From Ardenticatenales bacterium (lineage in GTDB: Bacteria; Chloroflexota; Anaerolineae; Promineifilales; Promineifilaceae), in NCBI GenBank assembly GCA_020634575.1, contig JACKBM010000006.1, positions 1-64,000 on the forward strand: a stretch of 64,000 nt of DNA, in the 5' to 3' direction. The position numbers and the translations under genes are program-made. Under the pieces are notes generated by a model. It searched no databases, was not told the origin of the DNA, and was given only the letters and a program-made list of their open reading frames with translations. Shown piece by piece: positions 1 through 9,092 of this stretch (positions within the stretch are counted from its first letter, which is position 1; every line of letters starts with the position of its first letter).

Positions 1-1
1 G

Positions 2-2661
2 TTAGCGGTTGAGGGTGAGGATCTGGTTGGCGGGGACGGCGTATTCGATGGTGGTGCCGCCGTCGGGCCAGCGGATGACCAGGTCGACCTGCAGGGTGCG
101 GCCGAGGCCGAAGTGGAGGCGGGGGTCCTCCGAGGCCAGGTAGCTGCTGCCGGTGTGCCATTCGCGCACGAGAACGGGGCCGCTGGGTAGCTTGGCCTCG
201 ATGCGGGTGCCGGGCGCAAAGGGCGTGATGCGAATGGTGAGCCAGTTGCCCTGGGTGCGCTGATTCTGCAGCAGAGCGGCTGCTCCGCCGATAGTGTTGA
301 TGGCCACATCGAGATCGCCGTCGTTGTCATAGTCAGCGACGGCGCTGCCGCGGGCCAACAGGGGGCCGACGCCGTCCGGGCCGAGGCCGACGAGCTGGGT
401 CCATTCGCGGAAGCTGTTGGGCAGCCCTTCGGCCAGCCGATTGCCGTAGAGCCGCACCAACTGGGCATCAGCAGCCAGGTCGCCGATGGGGACGTGACCG
501 TTGACCACGAGCAGATCCTCGTCGGTGTCGTGGTCAAAATCGGCCCAGGCGGTGCCCCAGCCGGTCATGTTGTTGCCCAGCCCGGCGATGCCGATGCGGG
601 CGGTGCTGTAGAGGAAGGTTGGCTCACCCTGGCCGGTGAAGGTATTGCGGAAGAGGGCATTAAGCTCCGTATTCCAGTTGGTGACGAGCAGGTCGTAGCG
701 ACCGTCGCCATCGTAATCGCCACCAGCGATGCCCATGCCGGAGCCGGAGTCGCCGGTGCCGCTGTTGATGCTGATGTCGACAAAATGGAAACCGGCCGGT
801 CCCCCATCCGGCTCGTTCAGATACATCCGGTTGGGATGCCCATCGTTGGCGATGTACAGATCCAGGTCCAGGTCGCCGTCAAAATCGCTGAATAGGGCGC
901 CCAACCCCCGCTCCTCGCGGGTCAGACCGACGTCGACGGTGACATCGCTGAAGGTGCGGTCGCCATTGTTGACGTAGAAATGGTCGGGCAGCCCCAGGAA
1001 ATCCTGGGGGAAGGCGCCGCTGGGCCGGTCGATCATCTTTTCCAGGTCGATGTAAGCGGCGACAAACAGATCGGGCCAGCCATCCAGGTTGATGTCGCCC
1101 ACGGCGGCGGCGCTGTTCCATTCGGGGCTGTCGACACCGGCCGGTGCCGCCCCATCCGTAAAAGTGCCATCCCGGTTGTTCCACAGCAGCACGTTGGGTC
1201 CATCCGCCGTCACAAAAATATCGGTCCAGCCATCCATGTCAAAATCGGCGGCGACGCAGCCGTTGCCCCGTATGGCCAGATCGGTGCCGGTGGCGGCGCT
1301 GACATCGCTGAATTGGCCGCCTTCGTTGCGATAAAGCTGATTGTGAGGCAGGCCGCCCTGCTCCATCCAGAAGGGGCCTCTTCGTGGGCATAGCTGTTGA
1401 CGAGGTAAAGGTCCAGCCAGCCATCCCTGTTGTAATCCAACCAGCAGAGGCCGCCGCCCATCATCGCCGCCGGATCAGCCGAGATCGCCTCGACAAAGGC
1501 GCCATGCTGGAAATCAAGGCCGGAGTCTGCGGCGACATTGACAAATTGCAGATCAAGCTGCTCATCTGTGACGGCGGGGCTGGTGAAGATGGCGGTCGGC
1601 TCGCCCAGGAGTTCGCCGACGGCTGTGTTCGCCGCCAGCGCCTCAACGCCATCGAACCGGAGGACGCGGCCGCTAAAGGTCTCGCTGATGTACAGTTCAC
1701 CTTCCGGGCCAAAGGCCAGGCCGCCGGGGAAATTGAGGCCCGTCAGGATAATTTCCGGCTGGCCGCCGGCGTTGAGCCGGCTAAGGCGGCCGGTGCGGGG
1801 CTCATAGCCCTCGGCCGTGAAGCAGCCTGCGTCGCTGTCGAAGGTGGCAAATTCCAGCAGCCAGATCGTCCCGTTGGCATCCAGCTGCACGCCGATGGGC
1901 ATATTCAGCCCTTCGGTGATGAGCCGCTCGTTGCGGTTGTCGTCGATGGCGACGAGGCGGCCGCCACCGGCCGGAAACGGGCAACCGCCCGTCAGCGTGA
2001 CCAGGTACTCATCCCCATTTCGGGCAATGCCGGTGGGGACGGCGTCGATAGTTTGTTTACCCTCGCCCGGATTGGGCAGGGGGTCGAAGCGATGGAAAAA
2101 ACGAGTTTGCCCGCCGTTGGTCATCATGGCCACACCGTTTTCGGTGGCGTCGCTGACCACGGGCAGGCCGATGGCGCTGAAGGTCAGGCCAAAGGGATTG
2201 ACCAGGGCGACATTGTTCAATGGCGTCATGCGCGGCGCCATGTCGTCCGGGGTGTAGGGCGTGTCGGGCAGGCTGAGGGGCAGGCTCAGCTCCAGGGTCA
2301 GTAGATGGCCCAGGCGGAAATGGCTGGTGTAAAGAGTGCCATCCGCATAAGCGACGAAAGGCACGCCGGAAAGGTCGCCGGAGTCGCGGCTGCTGGGGAA
2401 ATCGGCGAGGAACCGGCCGGAACGGCCATCGGGTAACAGGGCGGTGACACCAGCTGAGAGATCACGCTCGCCACTCCCTTCTTCGGCGACCAGTAAGGTG
2501 CCATCCTCCAGGACGGTCAGGCCAACCGGATTGAGTAAATCGTCCAGAACCACGCTGGCTGTGGGGCCGGTCGCGGTGGATTGCGATTCAGGCAGCCCGG
2601 TCTGGCAGGCAGCGAGGGCCAATAACGTGAGCAGCAGGAGGGCAAGGGGGGAGCGCTTCAT
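2..2661 (-). CDS. Beta-propeller / FG-GAP (VCBS) / ASPIC-UnbV lipoprotein, one frameshift
   Basis: The start at 2661 (MKRSPLALLLL) gives a lipoprotein signal with the lipid-accepting Cys at residue 19 (LALAAC). The first ~380 residues look like an SMP-30/NHL-type propeller ('FPGGLAFGPEGELYIS'). They are followed by VCBS/FG-GAP repeats with seven Ca-binding-like motifs (DYNRDGWLDL, DFDMDGWTD, DINLDGWPDL, DYDGDGRYDL, DYDNDGDLDV and two weaker ones) and a C-terminal ASPIC/UnbV domain ('HFGLGR...IRWPDGG') ending NR-stop at 2. The reading frame breaks near 1370-1380 in a C-run. Restoring one base reads 'AHEEAPFWMEQGG', so I treat 2-1366 and 1385-2661 as one gene. It starts 4 bp after the GDPD gene, so the two are probably co-transcribed. 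It is predicted to be a surface-exposed, Ca-stabilised lipoprotein. The ligand is unknown. Confidence 0.8.
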
Positions 2662-2665
2662 AAGG

Positions 2666-3730
2666 TTAATCCAGCTCAAGGGCCAGGAGCAGGTCAATAC
2701 GGTCACTGATCAGGCCGTCGACGCCGAGGTCGATAAGGGCCTGCATCTGGTCGGGTTCGTTGACGGTCCAGGGGATGACCTGGAGGCCGAGTTCGTGGGC
2801 CTCGGCGATCCGTTCGACGGTCACATCGTTGGCGTTGGGTGACCAGATGTCAAATTTGTACCCATTGTACACCTTGATTTTAGCTTCTCCACCCGTTGTC
2901 AGCGCCGCCAGCCGGATCGACCCATTGACCTCGCGGATCGTGCGCAGGGAACGGTGGTCAAAACTCTGGATGACGATCCGCTCTTCCCAGCCGTATTCGG
3001 CGATAAGGGCGAGAACGGCTTCTTCAAAGGGCCCGACCTCGCCGCCGGTGAAGCCATCGTCAATGTACTCTGGGTGGTTGGGATCCCGTTTGGTTTCGAT
3101 GTTGAACTGGATGGTCAGGGCGTTGGCGCGCTGAGCCTCACTTTTTAATTCGGATTCGGCATATTGAGCCACGAAGTCAAAAAGCTCGCGCAGGGTGACG
3201 ATGCGGTAGTCGCTGCCGGCCAGAGGCATGGCCCGGGCGGTCTGGTCGGGGAAGCGGCCGGGGTCCGGATTCTGGTCGCATTGATAGCTTTGGACGATGT
3301 CGAGCGGTTGCTGGCTGATGAAGATGCGGCGCAGCGGATTGCGGGGATTGGGTATCGCTTCATCGGCGCCATCGGGCAGGCGGCATTTGCTTTTGTCGAT
3401 GATGGGATCATGCCAGATGACGACTTCGCCGTCGGCGGTGAAATGCATGTCCAGCTCCAGGGTGGTGGCGCCCAGGTCGAGGGCGGCTTCGAAGGCGGGC
3501 AGCGTGTTTTCCGGCAGCAGGCCGCGGGCGCCGCGGTGGCCCTGGGCGTCAAAACCGGCCGGTAACCCCGCCGTGCCAATAAACGCCAACCCTTCGACTG
3601 TGCTGCTCGTTTCGGCTGCCTGGGCAGTTGCCGTTGGCTCAGCTTCCGGGCCGCAACTGATCAGGATGAGGCTGAGAACGAGCGGCAGGATGAGTTTGGC
3701 AGCGTGTTTGAGGTGGGGCGTGATTGGCAT
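2666..3730 (-). CDS. Glycerophosphodiester phosphodiesterase, lipoprotein
   Basis: This 354-residue protein has an N-terminal lipoprotein signal (LILISC, Cys26) followed by a GDPD TIM-barrel domain. Visible catalytic motifs are HRGARGLLPENT (general acid/base His-Arg plus metal-binding Glu), ELDMHFTADG (Glu-Asp metal ligands) and VVIWHDP (second His). The C-terminus carries the usual 'VIPWTVNEPDQM...GVDGLISDR' strand. The family hydrolyses glycerophosphodiesters to glycerol 3-phosphate and an alcohol; here it would act outside the membrane. It lies downstream of a sugar-type ABC transporter and a glycerol-kinase-like gene on the same strand, which fits a glycerophosphodiester or glycerol scavenging role. 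That link is inference from context. Confidence 0.9.
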   Translation of the reverse strand: MPITPHLKHAAKLILPLVLSLILISCGPEAEPTATAQAAETSSTVEGLAFIGTAGLPAGFDAQGHRGARGLLPENTLPAFEAALDLGATTLELDMHFTADGEVVIWHDPIIDKSKCRLPDGADEAIPNPRNPLRRIFISQQPLDIVQSYQCDQNPDPGRFPDQTARAMPLAGSDYRIVTLRELFDFVAQYAESELKSEAQRANALTIQFNIETKRDPNHPEYIDDGFTGGEVGPFEEAVLALIAEYGWEERIVIQSFDHRSLRTIREVNGSIRLAALTTGGEAKIKVYNGYKFDIWSPNANDVTVERIAEAHELGLQVIPWTVNEPDQMQALIDLGVDGLISDRIDLLLALELD

Positions 3731-3784
3731 GGGTATTTACCTGGGTGAGGGCATGATCGGCCAAGGAATAAATTCCATGGCAAA

Positions 3785-3814
3785 GGGGGTACGGTGCGTC
3801 AGCACCGTACCCCC
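3785..3814 (-). terminator. Strong hairpin between solute-binding protein and GDPD genes
   Basis: A perfect 13-bp stem (GGGGGTACGGTGC and its complement) closes a GTCA loop, 38 bp after the stop of the solute-binding protein gene. No long T-run follows on the minus strand (CTTTG). It may therefore be a partial terminator or a 3'-end stabiliser that keeps binding-protein mRNA above the downstream genes, as is common in binding-protein-dependent operons. Confidence 0.6.
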
Positions 3815-3851
3815 TGAGGATGCTCAATTAGTTGAGCGACGTCTCTTCGAT

Positions 3852-5360
3852 TTACTCGAAGAAGGCGTTGTAGTCGGCCAGGGCCTGGTTCGCCTGTTCG
3901 GCAGCGATGTCGAGTGCTTCCTGGGCCGTCATACCGTCATCCAGCACGGCGCTGTACGCTTCCACGATGAAACGACGGATGGTCGGCGCCGGGCCGGCCC
4001 GGCCACCGAGAACGGCGTAATTCGGGCTGCCATCTTCCAGCGTGGTCTTGGTGGAGGCCAGCTGATCAATCGCGGTGACGAAGTTCGGGTTCTCAGTCCA
4101 GAAGGCTTGCAGGTCAGCGTTGCCGCTGATGTCGGTGCGGACCGGGAAGTAGCCGGTGCCCGTGTGCCAGGTCACCTGCTGATCTTCTTCAGCCATGAAC
4201 TTCATGAACTGCCAGGCGGCGTCATTGATGGCGGCATCGCCGGAATCAATCAGCCACAGAGCGGCGCCACCAATGATGACACCGTTGCGGTCGCCAGCGC
4301 TGTCCGCATACGGGATGAACATGGTGCCGACTTCGAACTCAGCGCCGTCCTGCATACCGCGGGCGCCGGCGGTGGAGTCGAAGATGATGGCCGCTTCGCC
4401 AGCGAAGAAGACGCTGTCGGTGTCGGTCCAGGTGTTACCCAGGTTCGGGGAGTAGCCATCGGCAATCAAACCGGTGAGGAAGTCAAACACTTCCACGCCG
4501 ACGCCCTGATTGAACAGGACTTCCTGCGCCCGGCCGGTACGACCATTGTCATTGTCGTAGTAGAGACCACCGCTGTTGGCCAGGATCTGCTCGAAGTACC
4601 AGCCAACCTGACCCAGGGCGATACAATATTCCACACCGCTGGCCTGGATGGCGTCACACGCATCCAGGAACTGGGTGAAGTTCCAGCTCTCGCCGGCGGC
4701 TGGCGGCTCAATGCCGGCAGCCTCGAACATCGCCGTGTTGTAGTAGGCGATCGGGGTGGAGCTGTTGAAGGCCATGGCGACCATGCCGGTCTCGTCCGAG
4801 TAGTAGTCGGCAACGGCGGGGACGAAGACGGAGGAGTCGAAACCGTCGGCGGCCATCAGCTCATGAGCGGGGACCAACCGGCCGGTGTCAAACATGGTCT
4901 GTGAAGCCAGGTCGAAGTTCTGGACGATGTTCGGCTCAGTGCCAGTCTCGAAGGCGGCCAGCAGCGCATTGTAGGTGTCGTCGTAGGTGCCCTGATAGGT
5001 CGCGTTCACAACGATGCCGTCCTGGCTGTCGTTGAAACGGGCCACCAGTTCATCAACCACTTCGCCCAGCTCGGCGCCCATGGCATGCCAGAATTCGAGG
5101 GTGATGACGTCGCCAGAAGCCTCTTCTTCCATGGCTTCTTCTTCCATGGGTTCTTCAGTAGGCTCTTCGTCCATCGCCTCTTCTTCATCCATGGGTTCTT
5201 CATCCATGGCCTCTTCTTCGTCCATCGCTTCCTCTTCAGCAGCGGCCGGTTCCGTGGCTTCGGGAGCCTCTTCTTCCGTCTCGCCGCCGCCACAGGCTGC
5301 CAGCAGCAGCGCCATGGTCAGCAGGAGCGCGATGAGTCTGAGCAGGTACTTTGTCTTCAT
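3852..5360 (-). CDS. ABC transporter extracellular solute-binding lipoprotein (family 1)
   Basis: This 502-residue protein has a lipobox ending LLLAAC (Cys23). A low-complexity acidic linker (about residues 28-83, many EEAMDEE-like units) leads to a family-1 solute-binding domain ('VITLEFWHAMGAELGEVVDELVARFN'). The domain is of the UgpB/MalE type used for sugars and glycerol phosphates. It is the third gene of a minus-strand set: two MalF/MalG-type permeases end 97 bp upstream and the kinase lies beyond. No ATP-binding subunit is encoded here, so a shared MsiK/UgpC-type ATPase elsewhere is expected. The substrate cannot be read from sequence; GDPD and a glycerol-kinase-like neighbour suggest glycerol phosphodiesters or a polyol. 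Confidence 0.92.
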   Translation of the reverse strand: MKTKYLLRLIALLLTMALLLAACGGGETEEEAPEATEPAAAEEEAMDEEEAMDEEPMDEEEAMDEEPTEEPMEEEAMEEEASGDVITLEFWHAMGAELGEVVDELVARFNDSQDGIVVNATYQGTYDDTYNALLAAFETGTEPNIVQNFDLASQTMFDTGRLVPAHELMAADGFDSSVFVPAVADYYSDETGMVAMAFNSSTPIAYYNTAMFEAAGIEPPAAGESWNFTQFLDACDAIQASGVEYCIALGQVGWYFEQILANSGGLYYDNDNGRTGRAQEVLFNQGVGVEVFDFLTGLIADGYSPNLGNTWTDTDSVFFAGEAAIIFDSTAGARGMQDGAEFEVGTMFIPYADSAGDRNGVIIGGAALWLIDSGDAAINDAAWQFMKFMAEEDQQVTWHTGTGYFPVRTDISGNADLQAFWTENPNFVTAIDQLASTKTTLEDGSPNYAVLGGRAGPAPTIRRFIVEAYSAVLDDGMTAQEALDIAAEQANQALADYNAFFE

Positions 5361-5400
5361 ATTCTTCTCCTAAAGACATGCTAACTCAGCATGAGTTTTG

Positions 5401-5456
5401 GCTACCGTGCCCATGCACGGCAGCAATGAATAAAACGACGTTCCGGCAAGCGGAAC
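5401..5456 (-). terminator. Two small hairpins between permease and binding-protein genes
   Basis: Immediately after the permease stop (minus strand) lies GTTCCG-cttgc-CGGAAC (5440-5456) followed by GTCGTTTTATT, a weak intrinsic-terminator shape. Next is a 10-bp stem with one mismatch around CCGTGC/GCACGG (5401-5424), just upstream of the binding-protein gene. They may decouple binding-protein expression from the permeases. Confidence 0.4.
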
Positions 5457-6386
5457 TTATCCCTTCAGCCCGGTCATGGCGATGCCTTTGACCAGCTGTC
5501 GTTGGGCAAACAAAAAGATCAGCAGGGTGGGTAACATGACGATGACGGCGCCAGCCATCAAAGGCCCCCACTGCACCCCGCGCTCCTGGTCAAACAGGAA
5601 AAAGCGGATGCCGATCTGGATGGTGCGCATCTGCGCATCATTGGTAATGATGAGCGGCCAGAGGTATTGGCTCCAGGCGCTCAGGAAACTAAATATGCCA
5701 AAGGCGCTGATCGCGCCCTTGCTGAGCGGGACGACGATCTGCCAGAGAAAGCGGAAGTTACTGGCACCATCGATGCGAGCTGAATCGTGCAGATCGCGCG
5801 GTAACCCCAGGAAAAATTGGCGTAGTAGAAAGACGCCAAAGGCGCTGGCCAGGAAGGGAACCACCAGGCCGAAGTAGCTATTGGCGCCGACGTTGTCACA
5901 TAGGGCGGCCGTTTCGCCCAGCAGCACCCGGCATTGATCCGGCAGATTGCTGACGATGAGGAAGCTCGGAATAAAGGTGAGCTGAAAGGGCACCATCAGG
6001 CTGCCCAGGATCACATAAAAGAGCAAATTACGGCCGGGAAACTCCAGAAAAGAGAAAGCATAGGCCGCCATGATGCTGAAGAGAATCTGGGCGGCGACGA
6101 TGAGGCTGGACTGAATCACGCTGTTGATCAGATAGCGGCCAAAAGGCACGCTGGTCCAGGCGGTCCGGTAGCTGTCAAATGACCAGGACTCCGGGAAGAT
6201 GCTGTAAGGATTGCTGTTGATGTCCAGCGGCGATTTGAAGCTCGTCAGGATAGCAATGATGATGGGCAGGGCGATAATCAGGCCAATGCCAAACAGCAGA
6301 AATTGCATGCCCAGATCTGACCAGCGGAACTTCTCACGATAGACCGGCTTGGGGTCCAGGTTGGATTCTGAGGTAAGACTACTCAT
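5457..6386 (-). CDS. ABC transporter permease, MalG/UgpE type
   Basis: This 309-residue polytopic membrane protein has about six transmembrane segments. The conserved cytoplasmic EAA-like loop reads 'LHDSARIDGASNFRFLWQIVVPLSK', the contact site for the ATPase. The N-terminal 'SFKSPLDIN...FPESWSFDSYRTAW' and C-terminal 'GAVIVMLPTLLIFLFAQRQLVKGIAMTGLKG' blocks are typical of MalG-like carbohydrate permeases. Its start overlaps the end of the partner permease by 4 bp (ATGA), so the two are translationally coupled. It forms the membrane channel with the 6383-7318 product. Confidence 0.93.
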   Translation of the reverse strand: MSSLTSESNLDPKPVYREKFRWSDLGMQFLLFGIGLIIALPIIIAILTSFKSPLDINSNPYSIFPESWSFDSYRTAWTSVPFGRYLINSVIQSSLIVAAQILFSIMAAYAFSFLEFPGRNLLFYVILGSLMVPFQLTFIPSFLIVSNLPDQCRVLLGETAALCDNVGANSYFGLVVPFLASAFGVFLLRQFFLGLPRDLHDSARIDGASNFRFLWQIVVPLSKGAISAFGIFSFLSAWSQYLWPLIITNDAQMRTIQIGIRFFLFDQERGVQWGPLMAGAVIVMLPTLLIFLFAQRQLVKGIAMTGLKG

Positions 6387-7318
6387 GAGTAATGGACCCT
6401 CCGGCCGAAGCCGCGGAATTGCACCAGCGACATAATCAGAATCAGCAAAGCCAGGAGATACGCCTGGGCCGAGGCGAAGCCGCGCAGCGGCGTGCCCACA
6501 AACGCATCGACGTAGATGGCATATACCAGATTGGTTGTCGACTGCCCGGGACCACCATCGGTCAGGATGTTGATCTCGCCAAATGTCTGCAAGCTATTGA
6601 TGACATTGATAATCAGCAGGAAGAACAGGGTGGGCGACAGCAGCGGGATCGTGATATTCCAGATACGTTGAAACAGATTGGCCCCATCGACCTTGGCTGC
6701 TTCGTAATAGGTTTCGTCGATATTCTGCACGCCGGCGAGGGCAATGATCACGTTGAAGCCGAGCTGGCGCCAGACCACCGCGATGATGACGGCGATGAGC
6801 GCCCAATCTTTAGAGGCCAGCCAATCTGGACCGGGATCAATGCCGATCAGAGATAGCCAATGGTTAAAGTAGCCCACGGCCGGATTATAGAGCCAGCGGA
6901 ACAGAACGCCGGTAACAGCGCTGCTGATGACGATGGGCATAAAGATGAGCAACCGGTGAAACCAGGAGAAGCGCTTCAGCGGGAAAGAGAGGGCAATGGC
7001 CAGAATGACGGCGATAAAGATACCGGTTGGCACCGTGCCCAGCGTAAAGAGGAGGGAAGTTTTGAGATGGTCGTAATATTGCCCCCCTTCGATAAGTTCT
7101 GTGAGCAGCCGCTGATAATTCTCGAGCCCGACGAAGCGGGTGGCATTGCCGAACGGCGCGACCCGGGTCAGGCTCATGTTGAAAGAGCTGACGATGGGAT
7201 AAAAGATGAAGACACCCAGGATAATCAGGGTGGGCGCCAGATAGAGATAGCCTTCCAGCGCTTGCAGGATGACCTTCCCTGGGGGTCGTTTGTTAGGCGC
7301 GGAACTTGCTGTGGTCAT
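6383..7318 (-). CDS. ABC transporter permease, MalF/UgpA type
   Basis: This 311-residue inner-membrane permease has six transmembrane segments and the MalF-family EAA loop 'YYEAAKVDGANLFQRIWNITIPLLSP'. The motif 'FGEINILTDGGPGQSTTNLVYAIYVDAF' is typical of UgpA/MalF subunits. It is the first transport gene after the kinase, from which it is separated by about 124 bp holding two palindromes (7424-7447). It partners the 5457-6386 permease. Confidence 0.93.
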   Translation of the reverse strand: MTTASSAPNKRPPGKVILQALEGYLYLAPTLIILGVFIFYPIVSSFNMSLTRVAPFGNATRFVGLENYQRLLTELIEGGQYYDHLKTSLLFTLGTVPTGIFIAVILAIALSFPLKRFSWFHRLLIFMPIVISSAVTGVLFRWLYNPAVGYFNHWLSLIGIDPGPDWLASKDWALIAVIIAVVWRQLGFNVIIALAGVQNIDETYYEAAKVDGANLFQRIWNITIPLLSPTLFFLLIINVINSLQTFGEINILTDGGPGQSTTNLVYAIYVDAFVGTPLRGFASAQAYLLALLILIMSLVQFRGFGRRVHYS

Positions 7319-7423
7319 ACGCTCTTTCCTCCTGGGGCGGGTGGGAAACCGGCCGGTTTCCCCATTGCCACCGACAGCCTCCCAGCATACCGGTAAAATA
7401 TTTCGATTTCCTTAATAGGATGA

Positions 7424-7447
7424 TAACACGTTGTTAATGATATCATT
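7424..7447. promoter_or_regulatory. Adjoining palindromes before the transporter genes (candidate operator)
   Basis: TAACA-CGT-TGTTA (7424-7436) is followed directly by the perfect palindrome AATGATATCATT (7436-7447), which overlaps the kinase stop codon. The region lies 106 bp upstream of the permease start, is AT-rich by local standards, and could be a regulator site for the transporter genes. I see no convincing -35/-10 pair. Confidence 0.4.
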
Positions 7448-8867
7448 GCCACCCCAACAGCGAACAAAATGTCCGGTAGCGGGCCTGCAGCGGCCGGTTC
7501 TGCCGGGGCAGAAAATAATCATTGGCCAACTCGCTCCAATCATATTTAGGTTGGCCGGCCAGCCAGGCAATGCCCCGTGACGTGGCCTGGGTGACTTCGG
7601 AGCGCACCACCAACCGCTGCGTCAGATCGGCCAGCAGCTGGCACAAGCCGTCGAGGGCGGAGAGCCCGCCGCTGATGCGGATACGACGGACATCCTGGCC
7701 CGTGTTGGTCATCATCTCCAGGTTAATCTGTAGCAGAAAAATAATGCTTTCCAGGATGGCGACGCTTTTCTGGGCCAGATCGCCGTCCTGATTGAAATAG
7801 GGCGTCGGTCCCTCCGTCCAAAGTGGCGAACCCAGGCCGCCGATCGTATTCACAAACACGGGGGGATCTTTAACCACAGGCAGCCATTCTTCCAGCCGTT
7901 GGCTTAAGTTCTGCTCACCCCACTGCTCCTCGGCCCACTTGATAGCTGCGCCAGCCCCGTTCACCGTTCCTTCCAGCAGATAAGTGGCTGTCTCCGGCGT
8001 GCTGTTGGCGATACTGGCCAGAAGTCGGGGATGGTTGATGGGGCGGTCGCCTGTGGCGAGGAGGACAAAAGCGCCAGTGCCGACGTTGACGATGAACGTC
8101 CCTTCATCCAGTTTGCCCAGACCATGGATGGCGGCATTCTGGTCACCATTCACTGCCTGCAGCGGGATCTGAGTGCCGGCCAGACAGCCGAAAAAGGCCT
8201 GGGTGGGCTGGCAAGCGGGCAGAAGTGGCCGCTGCAAGCGGAAACGCTGCAGCAAATCTGCTGACCAGTTGCGCTGTTCCAGGTCCATGAGCTGGGTGCG
8301 GGAGGCGTTGACATGATCCACAATGGCCGGCCGGCCCTCGACCAGGTGATGGATGACGAAAGCCGCCAGCGGCCCGAACTGCAGATCGCCACTGCGTGCG
8401 GCGGCCTGAACCGCTTCGCAATTGTCGTAGAGCCAGCGCAATTTGCTGGCGCCATAATGAGGTGAGAGAAAAAGGCCGCTGCGTCCCTTAATGGTGTGCG
8501 CCTGGTTAGACAGCCGCTCCAGGTAATGGGCGGCCCGGCGATCCTGCCAGCTCAGCACCGGCGAAAGCGGCTCACCCGTTTGCCGATGCCAGGCAATCAC
8601 ACTGGAGCGCTGCGTCGAAAGCCCCGCCACACCGATGGGATGGCCTTCCTGGGCCGATTGAGCCAGAACGTCTTGTAAAGTGGACTTCAGGCCGCCGATC
8701 AGCTCCTGGGGGTCCTGCTCGATTTCGGTGTCGCTATGCCGCTCCAGGCCGAGGGGACGCGCGGCGGCAACCCTGACCTTGCCTAGCTGGTCATAGGTCG
8801 AGGCGCGCACGCTTAACGTGCCAACATCAAGCGCCAGGATGTGGGGATCGGCTGCCGGATCGGACAT
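7443..8867 (-). CDS. FGGY-family kinase, glycerol-kinase-like
   Basis: The start at 8867 (MSDPAADPHILALDVGT) is chosen because the ATPase phosphate-1 motif normally begins near the N-terminus; the upstream extension is non-homologous. It is about 474 residues. Landmarks resemble glycerol kinase: 'LSTQRSSVIAWHRQTGEPL..LSWQDRRA', 'NGDQNAAIHGLG' (catalytic Asp region), 'FIVNVGTGAFVLLATG' and 'RISGGLSALDGLCQLLADL..VTQATSRGIAWLAG'. Family members phosphorylate glycerol, xylulose, ribulose and other polyols with ATP; the exact substrate is not readable. As the first gene of the transporter operon it would trap the imported compound in the cytoplasm. The divergent SorC regulator is probably its sensor. 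Confidence 0.88.
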   Translation of the reverse strand: MSDPAADPHILALDVGTLSVRASTYDQLGKVRVAAARPLGLERHSDTEIEQDPQELIGGLKSTLQDVLAQSAQEGHPIGVAGLSTQRSSVIAWHRQTGEPLSPVLSWQDRRAAHYLERLSNQAHTIKGRSGLFLSPHYGASKLRWLYDNCEAVQAAARSGDLQFGPLAAFVIHHLVEGRPAIVDHVNASRTQLMDLEQRNWSADLLQRFRLQRPLLPACQPTQAFFGCLAGTQIPLQAVNGDQNAAIHGLGKLDEGTFIVNVGTGAFVLLATGDRPINHPRLLASIANSTPETATYLLEGTVNGAGAAIKWAEEQWGEQNLSQRLEEWLPVVKDPPVFVNTIGGLGSPLWTEGPTPYFNQDGDLAQKSVAILESIIFLLQINLEMMTNTGQDVRRIRISGGLSALDGLCQLLADLTQRLVVRSEVTQATSRGIAWLAGQPKYDWSELANDYFLPRQNRPLQARYRTFCSLLGWQ

Positions 8868-8959
8868 GAACAACTCAATGTGCGGGATAGTGGGACCGCA
8901 AACAGAGGCTTTCGCCTCCCTGCCAAGAGTACGCACCCTGAAATATATGTCAATCAACA

Positions 8960-8973
8960 TGCACAAATTTGCA
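8960..8973. promoter_or_regulatory. Imperfect palindrome in the kinase-SorC intergenic region
   Basis: TGCACAAATTTGCA lies midway between the divergent kinase and SorC genes. SorC/DeoR-like regulators bind AT-rich dyads in such positions, so this is a candidate operator. It is supported only by position and symmetry. Confidence 0.3.
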
Positions 8974-9019
8974 GATCTTCCTACAAAGACGCAAAATTCT
9001 GTTCAGTGAGGGGTTGGCC

Positions 9020-9083
9020 AACCCGTCGGGTTCATTAACCCGACAGGTCGACGAACCCGTCGGGTTGGCTAACCTGTTGGGTT
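9020..9083. repeat. Phased array of four 13-bp palindromes, 17-bp period
   Basis: Four copies of an AACCCGTCGGGTT-type palindrome start at 9020, 9037, 9054 and 9071. The period is exactly 17 bp, with 4-bp spacers CATT, GACG and GGCT. Copies 1 and 3 are identical; copies 2 and 4 vary (AACCCGACAGGTC, AACCTGTTGGGTT). The array ends 9 bp before the SorC start codon, covering its 5' untranslated region. A related array lies at 33163-33229. It could be multi-site operator DNA, a phased protein-binding platform or a dispersed repeat family. No spacers of CRISPR type are present. Confidence 0.9.
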
Positions 9084-9092
9084 GAGGACAAG

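Noticed and set aside
3297..4904. 535-codon open frame on the plus strand
   Set aside because: Lies opposite the solute-binding protein and GDPD genes, with no domain or plausible start context; a shadow frame.
9020..9083. CRISPR array
   Set aside because: Repeats are 13-bp palindromes with 4-5-bp spacers; there are no 25-40-bp unique spacers and no cas genes.
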